From Cryptomeria japonica (lineage: Eukaryota > Streptophyta > Pinopsida > Cupressales > Cupressaceae), in contig NC_081414.1 of assembly GCF_030272615.1 (NCBI RefSeq), positions 337,144,002 through 337,208,001 of the forward strand: a DNA stretch of 64,000 bases. The letters run 5' to 3'. Both the position numbers and the translations under genes were made by a program. Under the pieces are notes generated by a model. The model did not search any database and was not told the DNA's origin. It worked only from the letters and a program-made list of their open reading frames with translations. Position 1 is the stretch's first letter. Each line of letters opens with the position of its first letter. Positions 1 through 10,404 of this stretch are shown here, in pieces.

Positions 1-62
1 TAACTCAAGTTTGTAACATGTTTCCAACATTCTCTCCCTTTGTCTTTGATGACAACACTTGT

Positions 63-64
<2 letters not shown>

Positions 65-99
<35 letters not shown>
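65..99. repeat. (CT)n microsatellite
   Basis: About 17 uninterrupted CT dinucleotides in otherwise AT-rich DNA. A simple-sequence repeat with no visible gene association. Confidence 0.95.
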
Positions 100-101
<2 letters not shown>

Positions 102-805
102 ATAGTATCTCTTTCCTTCTCTAACATCAAGGACAATAGATATACTACAGCAAACAACAACTATTGAATTATGTCTTTCTTCTACAATAATATTATTATT
201 GATATATTTGTAATGTGGGTATGTAGTTTGTTTATATAATATTATGCCTAGAATGATTTTAATAATATCAAAAATGATTTTGTTACAAATATATTAATAT
301 TGTTTGACATATGAAGAGAATCTCAACTGTTGATTTATGTTTTTTATGGTATACTATAAATTATTATCACTATTAAATCTAGTTTTTACATTGTTCTTTT
401 TTCACTATCGTCGACATATATTTTACTACAGACATAACTATTATTCCTCTTTTTAATACAAGTAGTAATTAACCGCTTGCCCTAAAACAACTTTTCGAGC
501 TTGCTATTATACTATAATTGTTTCCCTTTAATATTTTACATTGGACGTAGGTGGAATCGAGAAAGGTTTGGGAAGGATTTGAATGGAATGACATGATACC
601 TGCAAGTTTATCAAATCTAAGCCTACTGTAAGTTAAAAACATCTAATCTGGTAAGGTTGGAAACTATGTGGTTCAGACATTTTGTATTCAAATTTACTAC
701 AACTTATAATTTTCTACTGAGATGCATAATTTATTTTTCTTCCTATAGGAATAAGTTGATTTCATCTTCATTAAAATGGATGCCATAACTTGTAGTACTG
801 TGTAG

Positions 806-1020
806 GTGGAGCCTGCACTACCTTTATCAGCATTCTCCCTACCTGTGCCACCAGTGGGAGCTTTGGAACAGGACATGGATATCCATCGAAACATTTTATC
901 AGCTGTTGTAGTTGCAGCTGCCTTGATATTCATGTACGCTAAATGTGGAAGCATGGATAAGGCATTAGAAGGATTGCTTCTACTCGTTTCTATCAACACA
1001 CCATATCTTGTTTGTGGGGC
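806..1020 (+). pseudogene. Decayed PPR gene fragment
   Basis: The plus strand reads as about one and a half pentatricopeptide repeats. It contains GALEQDMDIHRNI, then a VVVAAALIFMYAKCGSMDKALEG stretch, which is the usual 'DVVVVNALVDMYAKCGSMDKA' region of plant PPR proteins in altered form. PPR proteins normally bind organellar RNA. No start codon, targeting peptide or further repeats are seen, and the frame is lost after the second helix. The same PPR subfamily recurs inside the CACTA element at 35014-35755. I take it as a relic, not a functional gene. Confidence 0.7.
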
Positions 1021-1039
1021 ATGATGGTTTGTCCATGTG

Positions 1040-2760
1040 TATATTCTCTTCACCAAAGGGAAATGACTGAAGTGATGGGACGTCTATGATGAAAAATTGA
1101 TATTTATTTTTGACCATCCAAACGTTATTCCAATTAAAACAATTCATAGCAACAAGAAAATCATAAGAATAGATTTGTAAATAACATTAAAAAATGTTCT
1201 GCTCCCTTGTCTGTCGTCTGTCTTTATATATGAAGTTGGATTTACTTTTATATGTTGTATGTTAACTCTTTATAAAATAGTTTGCAAGTATAAAATTATT
1301 TTATGAAATATTATTAAAATATAAAATATATTTCATTTTTTTATCTTTATGTTTTAGCAAAATTTCCAACTTTTAGGTCATTTGTAAGCTACAAAATTGA
1401 ATCATTAATTTCTAATAGAGTTTAATCTAGTTACTTCCATATTTCCTGCTTTGTTATCTATTAGTCAGTATTTTACTTGCTCTTCTAATTATTATAGTAG
1501 GATTGCATTGCAATTCAAAAATCTTATCACAATCTAAACAAGTCATAATAAATAAATCAACATATGAATTCATTTATATGTTATTTTTCAGTGAAATAAC
1601 ATGTTTAAGTCAGTGGCGATTGTTTATTTTTCTTGATTTTGTGTATAATGATTATGCTAAATGTAATTTATATATAATATCTTATAATCTGAACTAGCAT
1701 TTGATGATAAATAATTTTATTTCATTATGATGAAGCATAAATAAAAATGATCAACCTTAGTTGCACTCTAGCAACTTGTCATATTTGACATGTTTTGCCA
1801 AGTGAAAGGTATTGAGGAAGTATCATAATGGTAGACAAAGCTAAAAATGTGAAAGGAAAGAGAAATTGATGTTGATAAAAATACCATAATTCAGAAGCTT
1901 CCATATGCAAAAAAAACCAAAACATAGATTTATTATTCATTAAGTGCATAGAGCAAATAGGTGGGCATCTTCAACCCATGATGGATTCTCAAGAAATATA
2001 GGTAGAACTATACTATAATTTTTCATTAAACATGCAAGAATTTTTAGATTTGCTATGTAGAATCTTCAAGGTGAATAGGTGGCCCCCTCAAGCAAACCTC
2101 TTTTTTGGGTGGTTCCTTGACATTTGGATGCTTTACATTTTCATTTTTCTAATGTAATAACATGTGCTTTATATTTTCGTATCTTTACATTTTAATAATT
2201 GTTAATATTTAAAATGTACTTTTCTATATATTTATAAATATGTTTATATCATATAAATTCATGTGTTTGTACCAACATTTACAAATATACTATTTATTTC
2301 ACATCTTCACTAAACATACAAAAATATAACATACAGTTATATAATATAATTATTTTAAAACAATACTATTTAAATTAATTTATAAGAAATCAACTTTAAG
2401 ATCATGGGTTGAGAGGGACACATAAGAGGGAGATAACTCATTTTGTTCACTCCCCTGCAAAGGATGGTAGGTGGCATGAGATTAATTTTTTAATTTATAT
2501 ATTTTTTAATTAAAATATAACATTAGTTAGTTTAATATAAAAAATTAAATTAAATACATGAAATTTCTGATTTATTATAAGAAAATTAAAAAATATATAT
2601 GATAGGTAATATATAAATTTTTAATTTTTTTTAATATTTGATTAAATATCTATAAAATCACAATATTTACATATTGGAAGTTACTACAAAATTGAAATTG
2701 AAAAATGAATAATGGATAGAGATATTAACCTAAAATATCATCTTTATGACTTCCTTACAT
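1040..2760. other. AT-rich intergenic DNA, no gene seen
   Basis: Low-complexity AT-rich sequence with short chance open frames only. No coding similarity, RNA gene or element boundary could be supported. Confidence 0.7.
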
Positions 2761-3239
2761 ATAAAATTGTTTGATTTGTGCCCTCCAATACATTTGATAA
2801 CGATATTTTACTCTCGATCTAACCATTGCACCTCCTTTTGATGCAAGCGCTAGTTTAATAAAAATATTAATACATTATTTATTTATTAAAAAAAATTAGT
2901 TTTCATCTAGATTATAAGAATACAAGTCCCCACGTTTAATTTTTATTGAAAAAGTTTATCAATCATGCTAGAGTGACGGTCTTTCTGTTCAGCGATGACG
3001 TCTCGACTTTAAAATTAAATTAGATCAAAGCCTATCTTATTTTTAAGCTTCCAGTCAAACAAGTTGGCGAGAAATTGGAAGAAATAATAAAGGCAACTTG
3101 ATAAAGATAAAGGAATATGGTACAGTCCGTGACAGTTGATTTATTGTTGTATGAAAAGACTTTTCTAATTGCTCTCTCCACGTTATGTTTGAAAGCTTTG
3201 TTATAAGATTATTTAATATATTAATTAAATATTTAATAA

Positions 3240-3353
3240 TTATTTTACATTTCATCGAAAGAAGTAAAATTAATTATCTTAATTTTATTCAAGACAAAGA
3301 GATAATTATTATTATGTCAGTAGGTGTCTACAGTGGCTGTAGCAGTTTTATAG
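3240..3353 (+). repeat. Single copy of 114-bp upstream unit (CYP copy 1)
   Basis: One 114-bp unit beginning TTATTTTACATTTCATC lies about 300 bp upstream of the P450 start codon. The paralogous gene has three tandem copies (9773-10114), so the promoter-proximal regions of the two genes differ in repeat number. Confidence 0.9.
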
Positions 3354-3654
3354 GAGGTCAACAAGAATTCATGAAGGGGAAAAAAAATGGAAGGATAATC
3401 ATTTGCTCTATCAACTCCATGGAAAATAGTAAAGAAAATTGATAAGAAAAAGTAGTAATAAAAAAAATTAATGAAAGAAAATTGTAATAAATAACAATAC
3501 AATATCTTTTTCAAAAGAAAATAAAATAATTTTCCCCATAATGATATCTAACAATATTTTTTACATAAATTTTGCTAGTATTTTAGAATGGGTATAGCTG
3601 AGTGCTCAAATACTTATACAGGTAATCTGACCTAAATACTGTCTGTTAGGGGAA

Positions 3655-5235
3655 ATGGCTCTGGAACAGTTTTTCCTTGCGGTTCTCCTTGTTTTAGTTG
3701 GGTATATTTCGCTGTGTTTTCTAAGAAGAAAATCTGTCAACAAGCCCTACAAGGGCCCTGTGAACTATCCGATAGTCGGCTGTGCCTTGCAATTTTTCCA
3801 AAATCGTCATAGATTTCTGCAATGGTTCACAGAAACAGTGGAAAAGACGCCAACAAATACTTTTAAGGCGAAACGGCCCGGTGGAGTGAAAGATATCGTG
3901 ACTGCAAATCCTGCAAACGTAGAGCATATGCTCAAGACCAACTTTGAAGATTACCCAAAGGGACAACGCTTTACAACTATTCTCCACGATTTCTTAGGCC
4001 GAGGGATTTTCAATGTGGACGGTGACCTGTGGAAGATGCAGAGAAAAACTGCTAGCTACGAGTTTAATACCAAGTCTCTGAGAAGCTTCATGGTGAAGAC
4101 GGTGCAGTGGGAGATTCAGAATCGCCTCTTCCCAGTCCTCACAAACGCATCCAAATCGGGTAAGTCTTTAGATTTGCAAGACATTTTGCAGAGATTTGCA
4201 TTTGATAATATTTGCAGCGTAGCATTTGGGGTGGATCCCGCCTGTCTTCTCCCTTCCATGCCCATTTCACCCTTTGCAAAGGCTTTTGACGATGCTACTG
4301 AAATTAGTGCAGGTAGGTTTTACTCTGCTGTTCCTTTTTGGTGGAGAGTTAAGCGCATGCTTAACATTAGTTCTGAAAAGCGCTTGCGCGAAGCTATTAA
4401 ACTAGTGGACAAATTTGCTATGGATGTGGTGAGTAGTAGAAGGAAGGAGATTTCGGTGAGTGTAGGAGGCCCTGAAAGAGAGGATCTGCTTTCTAGATTC
4501 ATGGCGGCTCTTTCAAACAATAGAGATGAATTAGGCATAGATGATCAGTCAGAAAGTGAGAAGCAATCCAGTGGCACAATGGATATGTTTTTGAAGGAGA
4601 TGGTGGTGAGCTTTCTGTTGGCAGGGAGGGATACCACGTCTGCTGCTCTCACATGGTTTTTCTGGGTGCTCTCTTCCCACCAGAGAGAAGAGGAAGCCAT
4701 TCACAATGAAATTTTACAGATCTTGGCTAACAGATCGCAACCCCCAACAGCTGAATTAGAAGGGATTAGTTTCAGCTTTGAAGAATTGAAGGATATGCAA
4801 TATCTGCATGCTGCTCTATGCGAATCCATGCGGCTCTACCCTCCTGTGCCTGTTGATACTAAGCTTGCCACCAAAGATGATGTTTTACCAGACGGGACTT
4901 GTGTGGAGAAGGGAATGAATTTGAATTACTGTAGTTATGCGATGGGCAGGATGGAAAATATTTGGGGCAGTGACTGTTTGCAGTTTAAGCCTGAGAGATG
5001 GTTAAAAGAAGGGGAATTTGTGGGAGACAATCCGTATAAGTTTCCAGTATTCAATGCAGGACCTCGATTATGTCTGGGTAAAGAGATGGCATTCATTCAG
5101 ATGAAATCTATTGTGGCTTCTGTTATTCATGGTTTCAGTTTGAATGTCGAAGATAGGATTAAATGCCCAGATTATGTTGTGTCTTTGACCATGCGCATGA
5201 AAGGAGGGCTATCTGCTACTGTAAGATGTCGATGA
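3655..5235 (+). CDS. Cytochrome P450, CYP94-like, copy 1
   Basis: This is an intron-less 526-aa P450, the normal length for the family. It has a hydrophobic N-terminal ER anchor (about residues 5-22), a YPIVG proline-rich hinge (about 38-42) and the oxygen-binding I-helix AGRDTTSAALTWFFW (about 323-337). The K-helix ESMRLYPPVP supplies ExxR, followed by the FKPERW meander and the heme loop FNAGPRLCLGKE with the thiolate Cys. The segment FLGRGIFNVDGDLWKMQRK fits the CYP86 clan and best fits CYP94. Known CYP94 enzymes are fatty-acid omega-hydroxylases or jasmonoyl-isoleucine oxidases; the substrate here cannot be read from sequence. ATG 3655 is chosen because the anchor follows directly and copy 2 starts identically. 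A tandem paralogue lies 6.75 kb downstream, with 15 residue differences counted by eye. Confidence 0.93.
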   Translation: MALEQFFLAVLLVLVGYISLCFLRRKSVNKPYKGPVNYPIVGCALQFFQNRHRFLQWFTETVEKTPTNTFKAKRPGGVKDIVTANPANVEHMLKTNFEDYPKGQRFTTILHDFLGRGIFNVDGDLWKMQRKTASYEFNTKSLRSFMVKTVQWEIQNRLFPVLTNASKSGKSLDLQDILQRFAFDNICSVAFGVDPACLLPSMPISPFAKAFDDATEISAGRFYSAVPFWWRVKRMLNISSEKRLREAIKLVDKFAMDVVSSRRKEISVSVGGPEREDLLSRFMAALSNNRDELGIDDQSESEKQSSGTMDMFLKEMVVSFLLAGRDTTSAALTWFFWVLSSHQREEEAIHNEILQILANRSQPPTAELEGISFSFEELKDMQYLHAALCESMRLYPPVPVDTKLATKDDVLPDGTCVEKGMNLNYCSYAMGRMENIWGSDCLQFKPERWLKEGEFVGDNPYKFPVFNAGPRLCLGKEMAFIQMKSIVASVIHGFSLNVEDRIKCPDYVVSLTMRMKGGLSATVRCR

Positions 5236-5880
5236 GGATCTGCATCTGATGCATCTGCTCGATAGGAATATTAAGTAGTTTTCTGAAATCTCTTTGCTTT
5301 TGAGTTAGTCAAAGTTGAGAGATGTATTTAGCAGACAAATTATGTTATTATATTCACTCTTTTTATGGAAATTTTTTTGTTGAACTGCCAATTTAGAGTA
5401 GTGTGAGGCCTGCAAATGTTTTAGAAGAATATAATAATGTTCAAATGGTTATTGATTTTGTAATGATTTATATATTTAGAAGGAAAAGCTGAGAGGACAA
5501 GCAAGCTATTAATGAGGTCGATAAATAAAGATAAGGGAACATACTTCTTAATGGGTTAGTTATCGCTTCCCAATCAAATCAATAAAGCAGTGGACCATTG
5601 CTGATTGCTGGCTCTTTCTTCACCAAGTAAATAATTTTAACAAGTCCTCTCAAATTATTTAGTATTGTTGACTCTTTCCAAACGAAATAAATATTTCAAT
5701 AAATCTTTTTAAATTATTTAATACCATGTATAATGGTTGAAATCTCTATTTAAATACTACCAAATTTATTAATCAAATGATTAATAATATTTTGCATTTC
5801 ATGTATGACAAAAAGTAATAAATAATTATATTAGTTTTCTCTATTCTGCATGTAGATGTGAAACTTGATCTCCTTTCACT
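5236..5880. other. 3' flank of CYP copy 1, no gene
   Basis: AT-rich downstream DNA with AATATAATAATG-type candidate poly(A) signals near 5430. It is nearly identical to the start of the copy 2 flank. No further gene is seen before the P450 relic. Confidence 0.6.
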
Positions 5881-5884
5881 TACA

Positions 5885-6150
5885 GTTAAATATTCGATGG
5901 ATAGGTTGGACAATGTGTGGGGTAGTAGTGATTTATTATAGTTTAGGCCCAAGAGATGGTTAAACTAAGGACAATTTGTTCGACAAAATCTTTCCAAAAT
6001 ATTTGTTGCACGACTTCGAATATGACTGGACAAAGAGATGAAATTTATTCTGGCTTATATTATTTAGGGTTTCAGTTGGAATCAAGTTTCTCAGGATTAT
6101 GTAGTGTTATTGACCATGTGCATGAAAGAAGGGATATCAGTAAGAGTAAT
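5885..6150 (+). pseudogene. P450 C-terminal relic (unit 1)
   Basis: The plus strand reads YSMDRLDNVWGSSDLL, stop, FRPKRWLN, then an ARLRI-stop-LDKEMKF region and a degraded tail ending in MCMKEGIS. This matches the C-terminal part of the neighbouring P450 in order: YAMGRMENIWGS, FKPERWLK, PRLCLGKEMAF and TMRMKGGLS. The heme-binding Cys is replaced by a stop, and several stops and a frame change follow. It is a third, long-dead member of the same family. In unit 2 the homologous relic was split by a Ty3/gypsy insertion. Confidence 0.85.
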
Positions 6151-6780
6151 ATGTCAGACTATATAATTAGTGGTACAAAAAATTAAGATTCTGAAAAGGC
6201 CTTTTTCTATAGTAGAATGTGGTATAATAAATAGTGGAGTTTTTTTAATATTTTTTTTGGCAGTTGATAGATGAATTATGGCATATCAATTCAATGGTCA
6301 GTTGAACAATAGTTTGAGATAATATATTCTTGTAAGGCATTTTTATCACATGTATGCAGTGGTGAGTATTCATTTTTGTAGTCTTGCAATAGAATTATTT
6401 GTTCTATAATTGATATATGAGTTGTGACAATGATTCAAAGATGGGTTAGATACAACTTAACATCAATATATTTAATATGTTGATAATAGATTAATAAAAT
6501 TTATGTGGAGTATATTAATATGAATGTAATTAAATTATTTTATTTTATTTTATTGTTCATCAAACTTGAAATCAACCAATCAAACTATTAAATCCCTTAA
6601 TGATCAAATTATTTCCTTATCAATGTTTAACAAAATTGATTAGAATAAACAAAACCAACTTTAAATAGCTTGTCATAGTGTTCCAAGTATGAATAAATAA
6701 AGTTAAATCTTTATAAGTCCGAATAATAAAGTGACATAATATTTTAGTGTTTATAAATATTTTGGTAAGAATTTGACACA

Positions 6781-8070
6781 TTTTTTTTTTGCTCGATTAT
6801 GGGCCGTAGCCATATATTTTATTAATTAAAATAAATGATTACAAGTTAATACAAGTTCAGTTCGGTGTGGGCACCTGTAGGAAAGAACCAAACGAAGAAA
6901 ACCTCTAGTCTTGCCCAAGGATAAATCCTAGAATAACTTACATATCCCAGAGAGACAAATAGCCAATGGGTGGCTACTCGGGAAATTACATATATCATTA
7001 CATAAATCATTAGTTCCTCTAACATAGATTTTAAACTTGATCTTCTGTGGTGAGATTTCAGAGCATAGGTCGAGACTCCCTAATTGAGAATAGCCGATCT
7101 GTAGTATCCAAGAGATATGCTTTCAAAGTTGGTTGTTCTGATCAGGAAGTAGGCTCTTGATTGTCTCTGGAACCTGTGAATCACTGAAACATGGTTCTCC
7201 TACAGTCTGGATGATCAAGTTAATTTGAAGAAGAATTTAAACTAGAAATATGTAAAGAATTGACAAGCAAGGGAAGGTAATAAGCCTGCTCGACTTTAAA
7301 AAGAAAACCTCAGACACAGAGCTGAGTGTCCTTAATGCTCCCTGATGGCCCTGAACTGGCCAATATTAAGTTACCCTACAAGTAAGTGTAAAGCTGAAAC
7401 CTGTATCATAGTTTGTCAAAAGGGCCTAAAACTAGAATTATATGAGAAGAAACAGACTAGGGCCATTACAGCCATGGACCATTGGAGAAACCAACATAGC
7501 AAGGACCAAGGGTAGAGTAATTATAGGTTATCCGATTAACGATGATAAACTATTCCAATTTAATAGTTAACCCTTAATGAAGATATAACTAGAATTGGGC
7601 CACCGGAAATAAATATGACATGACAAATATTATAAAACCTATAAGAGATGGGAATATATTAACCAATGAATATATATATATCTTCATATGTATATCCACA
7701 TATATGCAGATGTGTCTATATCTCTATGGATTAGTATATATAAACACCTACATCTATGTGTTTATGCATATGTCGGTATATATATACCACTAAAATGCAA
7801 ATATGTATATGCCTGCATATATAAAAACCATTTATAGTGTAATTATGCAGCTATACCAATTCATAATTAAGATAATCCGATAAAGCGAAAACATCTAAAT
7901 AGGGCGGTATTAAGCATATATTTGTATATATCTATTATGAGTCTAATTGTAGCTATATAGTTACGAAGAACAACATGGAAGGTTCTGAACTTCAAAAAAG
8001 GTCAGCAACAAACTATAGATATTTAAGTCTATCTGAGTCTGAGAAATGAAAAGTTTAGAGGAGGATCATC
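6781..8070 (-). other. 3' portion of repeated block X, copy A, non-coding
   Basis: The block opens with ten T residues (6781-6790), which read on the minus strand look like a poly(A) tail after the orphan frame at 8080-8671. The rest is AT-rich with TATATA and ATGTGTATAT simple repeats (7660-7860). No frame or RNA gene is supported. The copy in unit 2 is at 22962-24151 plus 33274-34634. Whether the poly(A)-like end marks a reverse-transcribed insertion is inference. Confidence 0.5.
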
Positions 8071-8079
8071 TTAAAAAAT

Positions 8080-8671
8080 CTAGTTGTAAGTGACAGACCC
8101 TTTCCCTTGGAACCCTGCATGATTCGATGGTAAATTCTTCGACGAGGCTAGAGATATCAGGTTAGGCTCTTCCATTCCTTTTGCCAAGTCGATGTTTAGT
8201 CCTTCATCCTGAAGGTATACAACTAACCAATGCTTGTAGGGAGGAGATTTCACATGAAACCACCACATGAGGAAATTGATATTCCTCTGAATGATGGGTC
8301 TCCTATTTGCAAATTTTGCTGGATTATCGATTGCCAGGGGTTTAGGGGGCTAGAAGATCATTGGTAACGTTAACCATTACTCGGTCAAATTCTCCTAGAA
8401 TGTTGTGCTTAAAGACCTTTAAGCATAACTTCCTCATAAACTCCCTGTTGGGCTCAAAATGAAACACTACTACTAAAAACATGGAAGAGATATCAGAGTT
8501 TTCTCTGGTTCTATCCTCACTGTAAATGAAATCTTCCCCTAGGATTTGTGAAATGTCGTTAATAACCAAGTCATGAGGAGAATTAAAAATACCTTTCAAC
8601 TAGGCTTCCTTAATCTCACCAGTAACAGTAATTTGTCTCTTGGAACATTTGAGCTTTAGAATTGTATCTAT
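8080..8671 (-). pseudogene. Orphan minus-strand frame, copy A (broken)
   Basis: This is the homologue of the roughly 215-codon frame at 33420-34064. Here the position of its ATG reads ATA (8671-8669), a stop precedes the MKGIF segment, and about 58 bp are missing near 8338, which shifts the frame. The remaining segments (NSPHDLVINDIS, SEDRTRENSDISS, MWWFHVKSPPYKH) match the other copy with scattered replacements. I do not recognise the protein family and see no signal peptide, membrane segment or familiar catalytic motif. At the codon where copy B has TGA, this copy still has CGA. Confidence 0.6.
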
Positions 8672-9772
8672 ATCTACTGAATTGCACTCTCTGTCAAAGT
8701 TAAATGCCAATTAGGGGAGAAGCCTTTAAAAATGCAAAGGGTCGTTTGAAGAGATAGTAAATCGAGATTTGATGGTGAGTATTTTATTTTGAGTTGAAAT
8801 GATTATCCTTCATAATGAAATGTTGGGATAAGGTACTTGACAACCTAGCCCAAGTAACAAATTGCAGAGAAATGATTGCTATTACTTTCTCATAATTTTG
8901 TCATCCGGCGTTGCACATGCTTAGTGTATAATTAAAATCTTGCATGAATGGCATGTGTGAAGGGATGATTTAAGCAATTTAGCCAAAGATAGGAAAAATC
9001 TCGAGGCAAGTACCGCCGAGTATCCAAAATTCGAGATGAATAAATGTATGGCGGCAGGATGAAGTAATCAGAGTTCATCGTGAAAGGAAGAAAATTTGAG
9101 GTTAAAGGTAAGAGATTAGGATGCTAGACAAAGGATGTTAAAGAGATATAGAGTGGGAGTGAATACCCCTTTACATTTCAGGCGTTAGATTAATTAGTAG
9201 GTGAATTAGGCTGTGGTCTTAACCTTTAGAAACAGGGGAGGGGCTAGAGAATGCCTAATGTAAAGAATATAAGAATAAATAGACCCATATAAAATTGTTT
9301 GATTTGTGCCCTCCAATATATTTGATAAGGATATTTTACTCTCGACGTAACCATTGCACCTCCTTTTGATGCAAGCGCTAGTTTAATAAAAATATTAATA
9401 CATTATTTATTTATTTTTTATAATTAGTTTTCATCTATATTATAAGAATACAAGTCCCCACGTTAAATTTTTATTGAAAAAGTTTATCAATCATCCTAGA
9501 GTGACGGTCTTTCTGTTCAGCGATGACGTCTCGACTTTAAAATTAAATTAGATCAAAGCCTATCTTATTTTTAAGCTTCCAGTCAAACAAGTCGGCGAGA
9601 AATTGGAAGAAATAATAAAGGCAACTTAATAAAGAAAAGATAAAGGAATGTGGTGGACCCCGTGACAGTTGATTTATTGTCGTAAGAAAAGACTTTTCTA
9701 ATTGCTCCCTCCACGTTATGTTTGAAAGCTTTGTTAAAAGATTATTTAATATATTAATTAAATATTTAATAA

Positions 9773-10114
9773 TTATTTTACATTTCATCAAAAGAAGTAA
9801 AATTAATTATCTTAATTTTATTCAAGACAAAGAGATAATTATTATTATGTCAGTAGGTGTCTACAGTGGCTGTAGCAGTTTTATAGTTATTTTACATTTC
9901 ATCAAAAGAAGTAAAATTAATTATCTTAATTTTATTCAAGACAAAGAGATAATTATTATTATGCCAGTAGGTGTCTACAGTGGCTGTAGCAGTTTTATAG
10001 TTATTTTACATTTCATCAAAAGAAGTAAAATTAATTATCTTAATTTTATTCAAGACAAAGAGATAATTATTATTACGTCAGTAGGTGTCTACAGTGGCTG
10101 TAGCAGTTTTATAG
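9773..10114 (+). repeat. Three tandem 114-bp units upstream of CYP copy 2
   Basis: Units at 9773-9886, 9887-10000 and 10001-10114 are almost identical to each other and to the single unit before CYP copy 1. Each contains TAATTATCTTAATTTTATTC and GTCTACAGTGGCTGTAGCAG, the latter with a short dyad. Because 114 is 38 codons, an open frame of 209 codons runs through the array, but its composition argues against a real protein. The array ends about 290 bp before the start codon and could alter promoter or 5' UTR function. Confidence 0.93.
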
Positions 10115-10404
10115 GAGGTCAACAAGAATTCATGAAGCAAAAAAAATGGAAGGCTCTATCAACTTCATGGAAAATAGTAAAGAAAATTGATAAGAAGAAA
10201 GTTGCAATAAAAAAAATTAATGAAAAGAAAATTGTAATAAATAATAATACAATATTTTTTTCAAAAGAAAATAAAATAATTTTCTCCATAATGATATCCA
10301 ACAATATTTTTTACATAAATTTTGCTAGTATTTTAGAATGGGTATAGCTGAGTGCTCAAATACTTATACAGCTAATCTGACCGAAATACTTTCTGTTAGG
10401 GGAA

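Larger units (their letters stand above)
2761..9288. repeat. Tandem segmental duplication, unit 1
   Basis: The unit starts at ATAAAATTGTTTG (2761) and ends at AAATAGACCCAT (9288), where the same start sequence recurs at 9289. Unit 2 ends with the same AAATAGACCCAT at 51979 and then enters different DNA. The three junctions share only CAT, so the duplication probably arose by end joining or very short homology. The unit contains CYP copy 1, a P450 pseudogene fragment and a block carrying an orphan minus-strand frame. It is largely free of the later insertions and so shows the empty target site for each of them. Confidence 0.9.

Noticed and set aside
8080-8671. Endogenous viral protein in block X
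   Set aside because: The poly(A)-like end and lone frame raised the idea, but I see no motif of any viral family, so I left it as unassigned.
9718-10347. 209-codon open frame through the 114-bp repeats
   Set aside because: It is open only because the repeat length is a multiple of three. The composition (Ile/Lys/Asn rich from AT-rich DNA) and the presence of just one unit in the paralogue argue against a protein.
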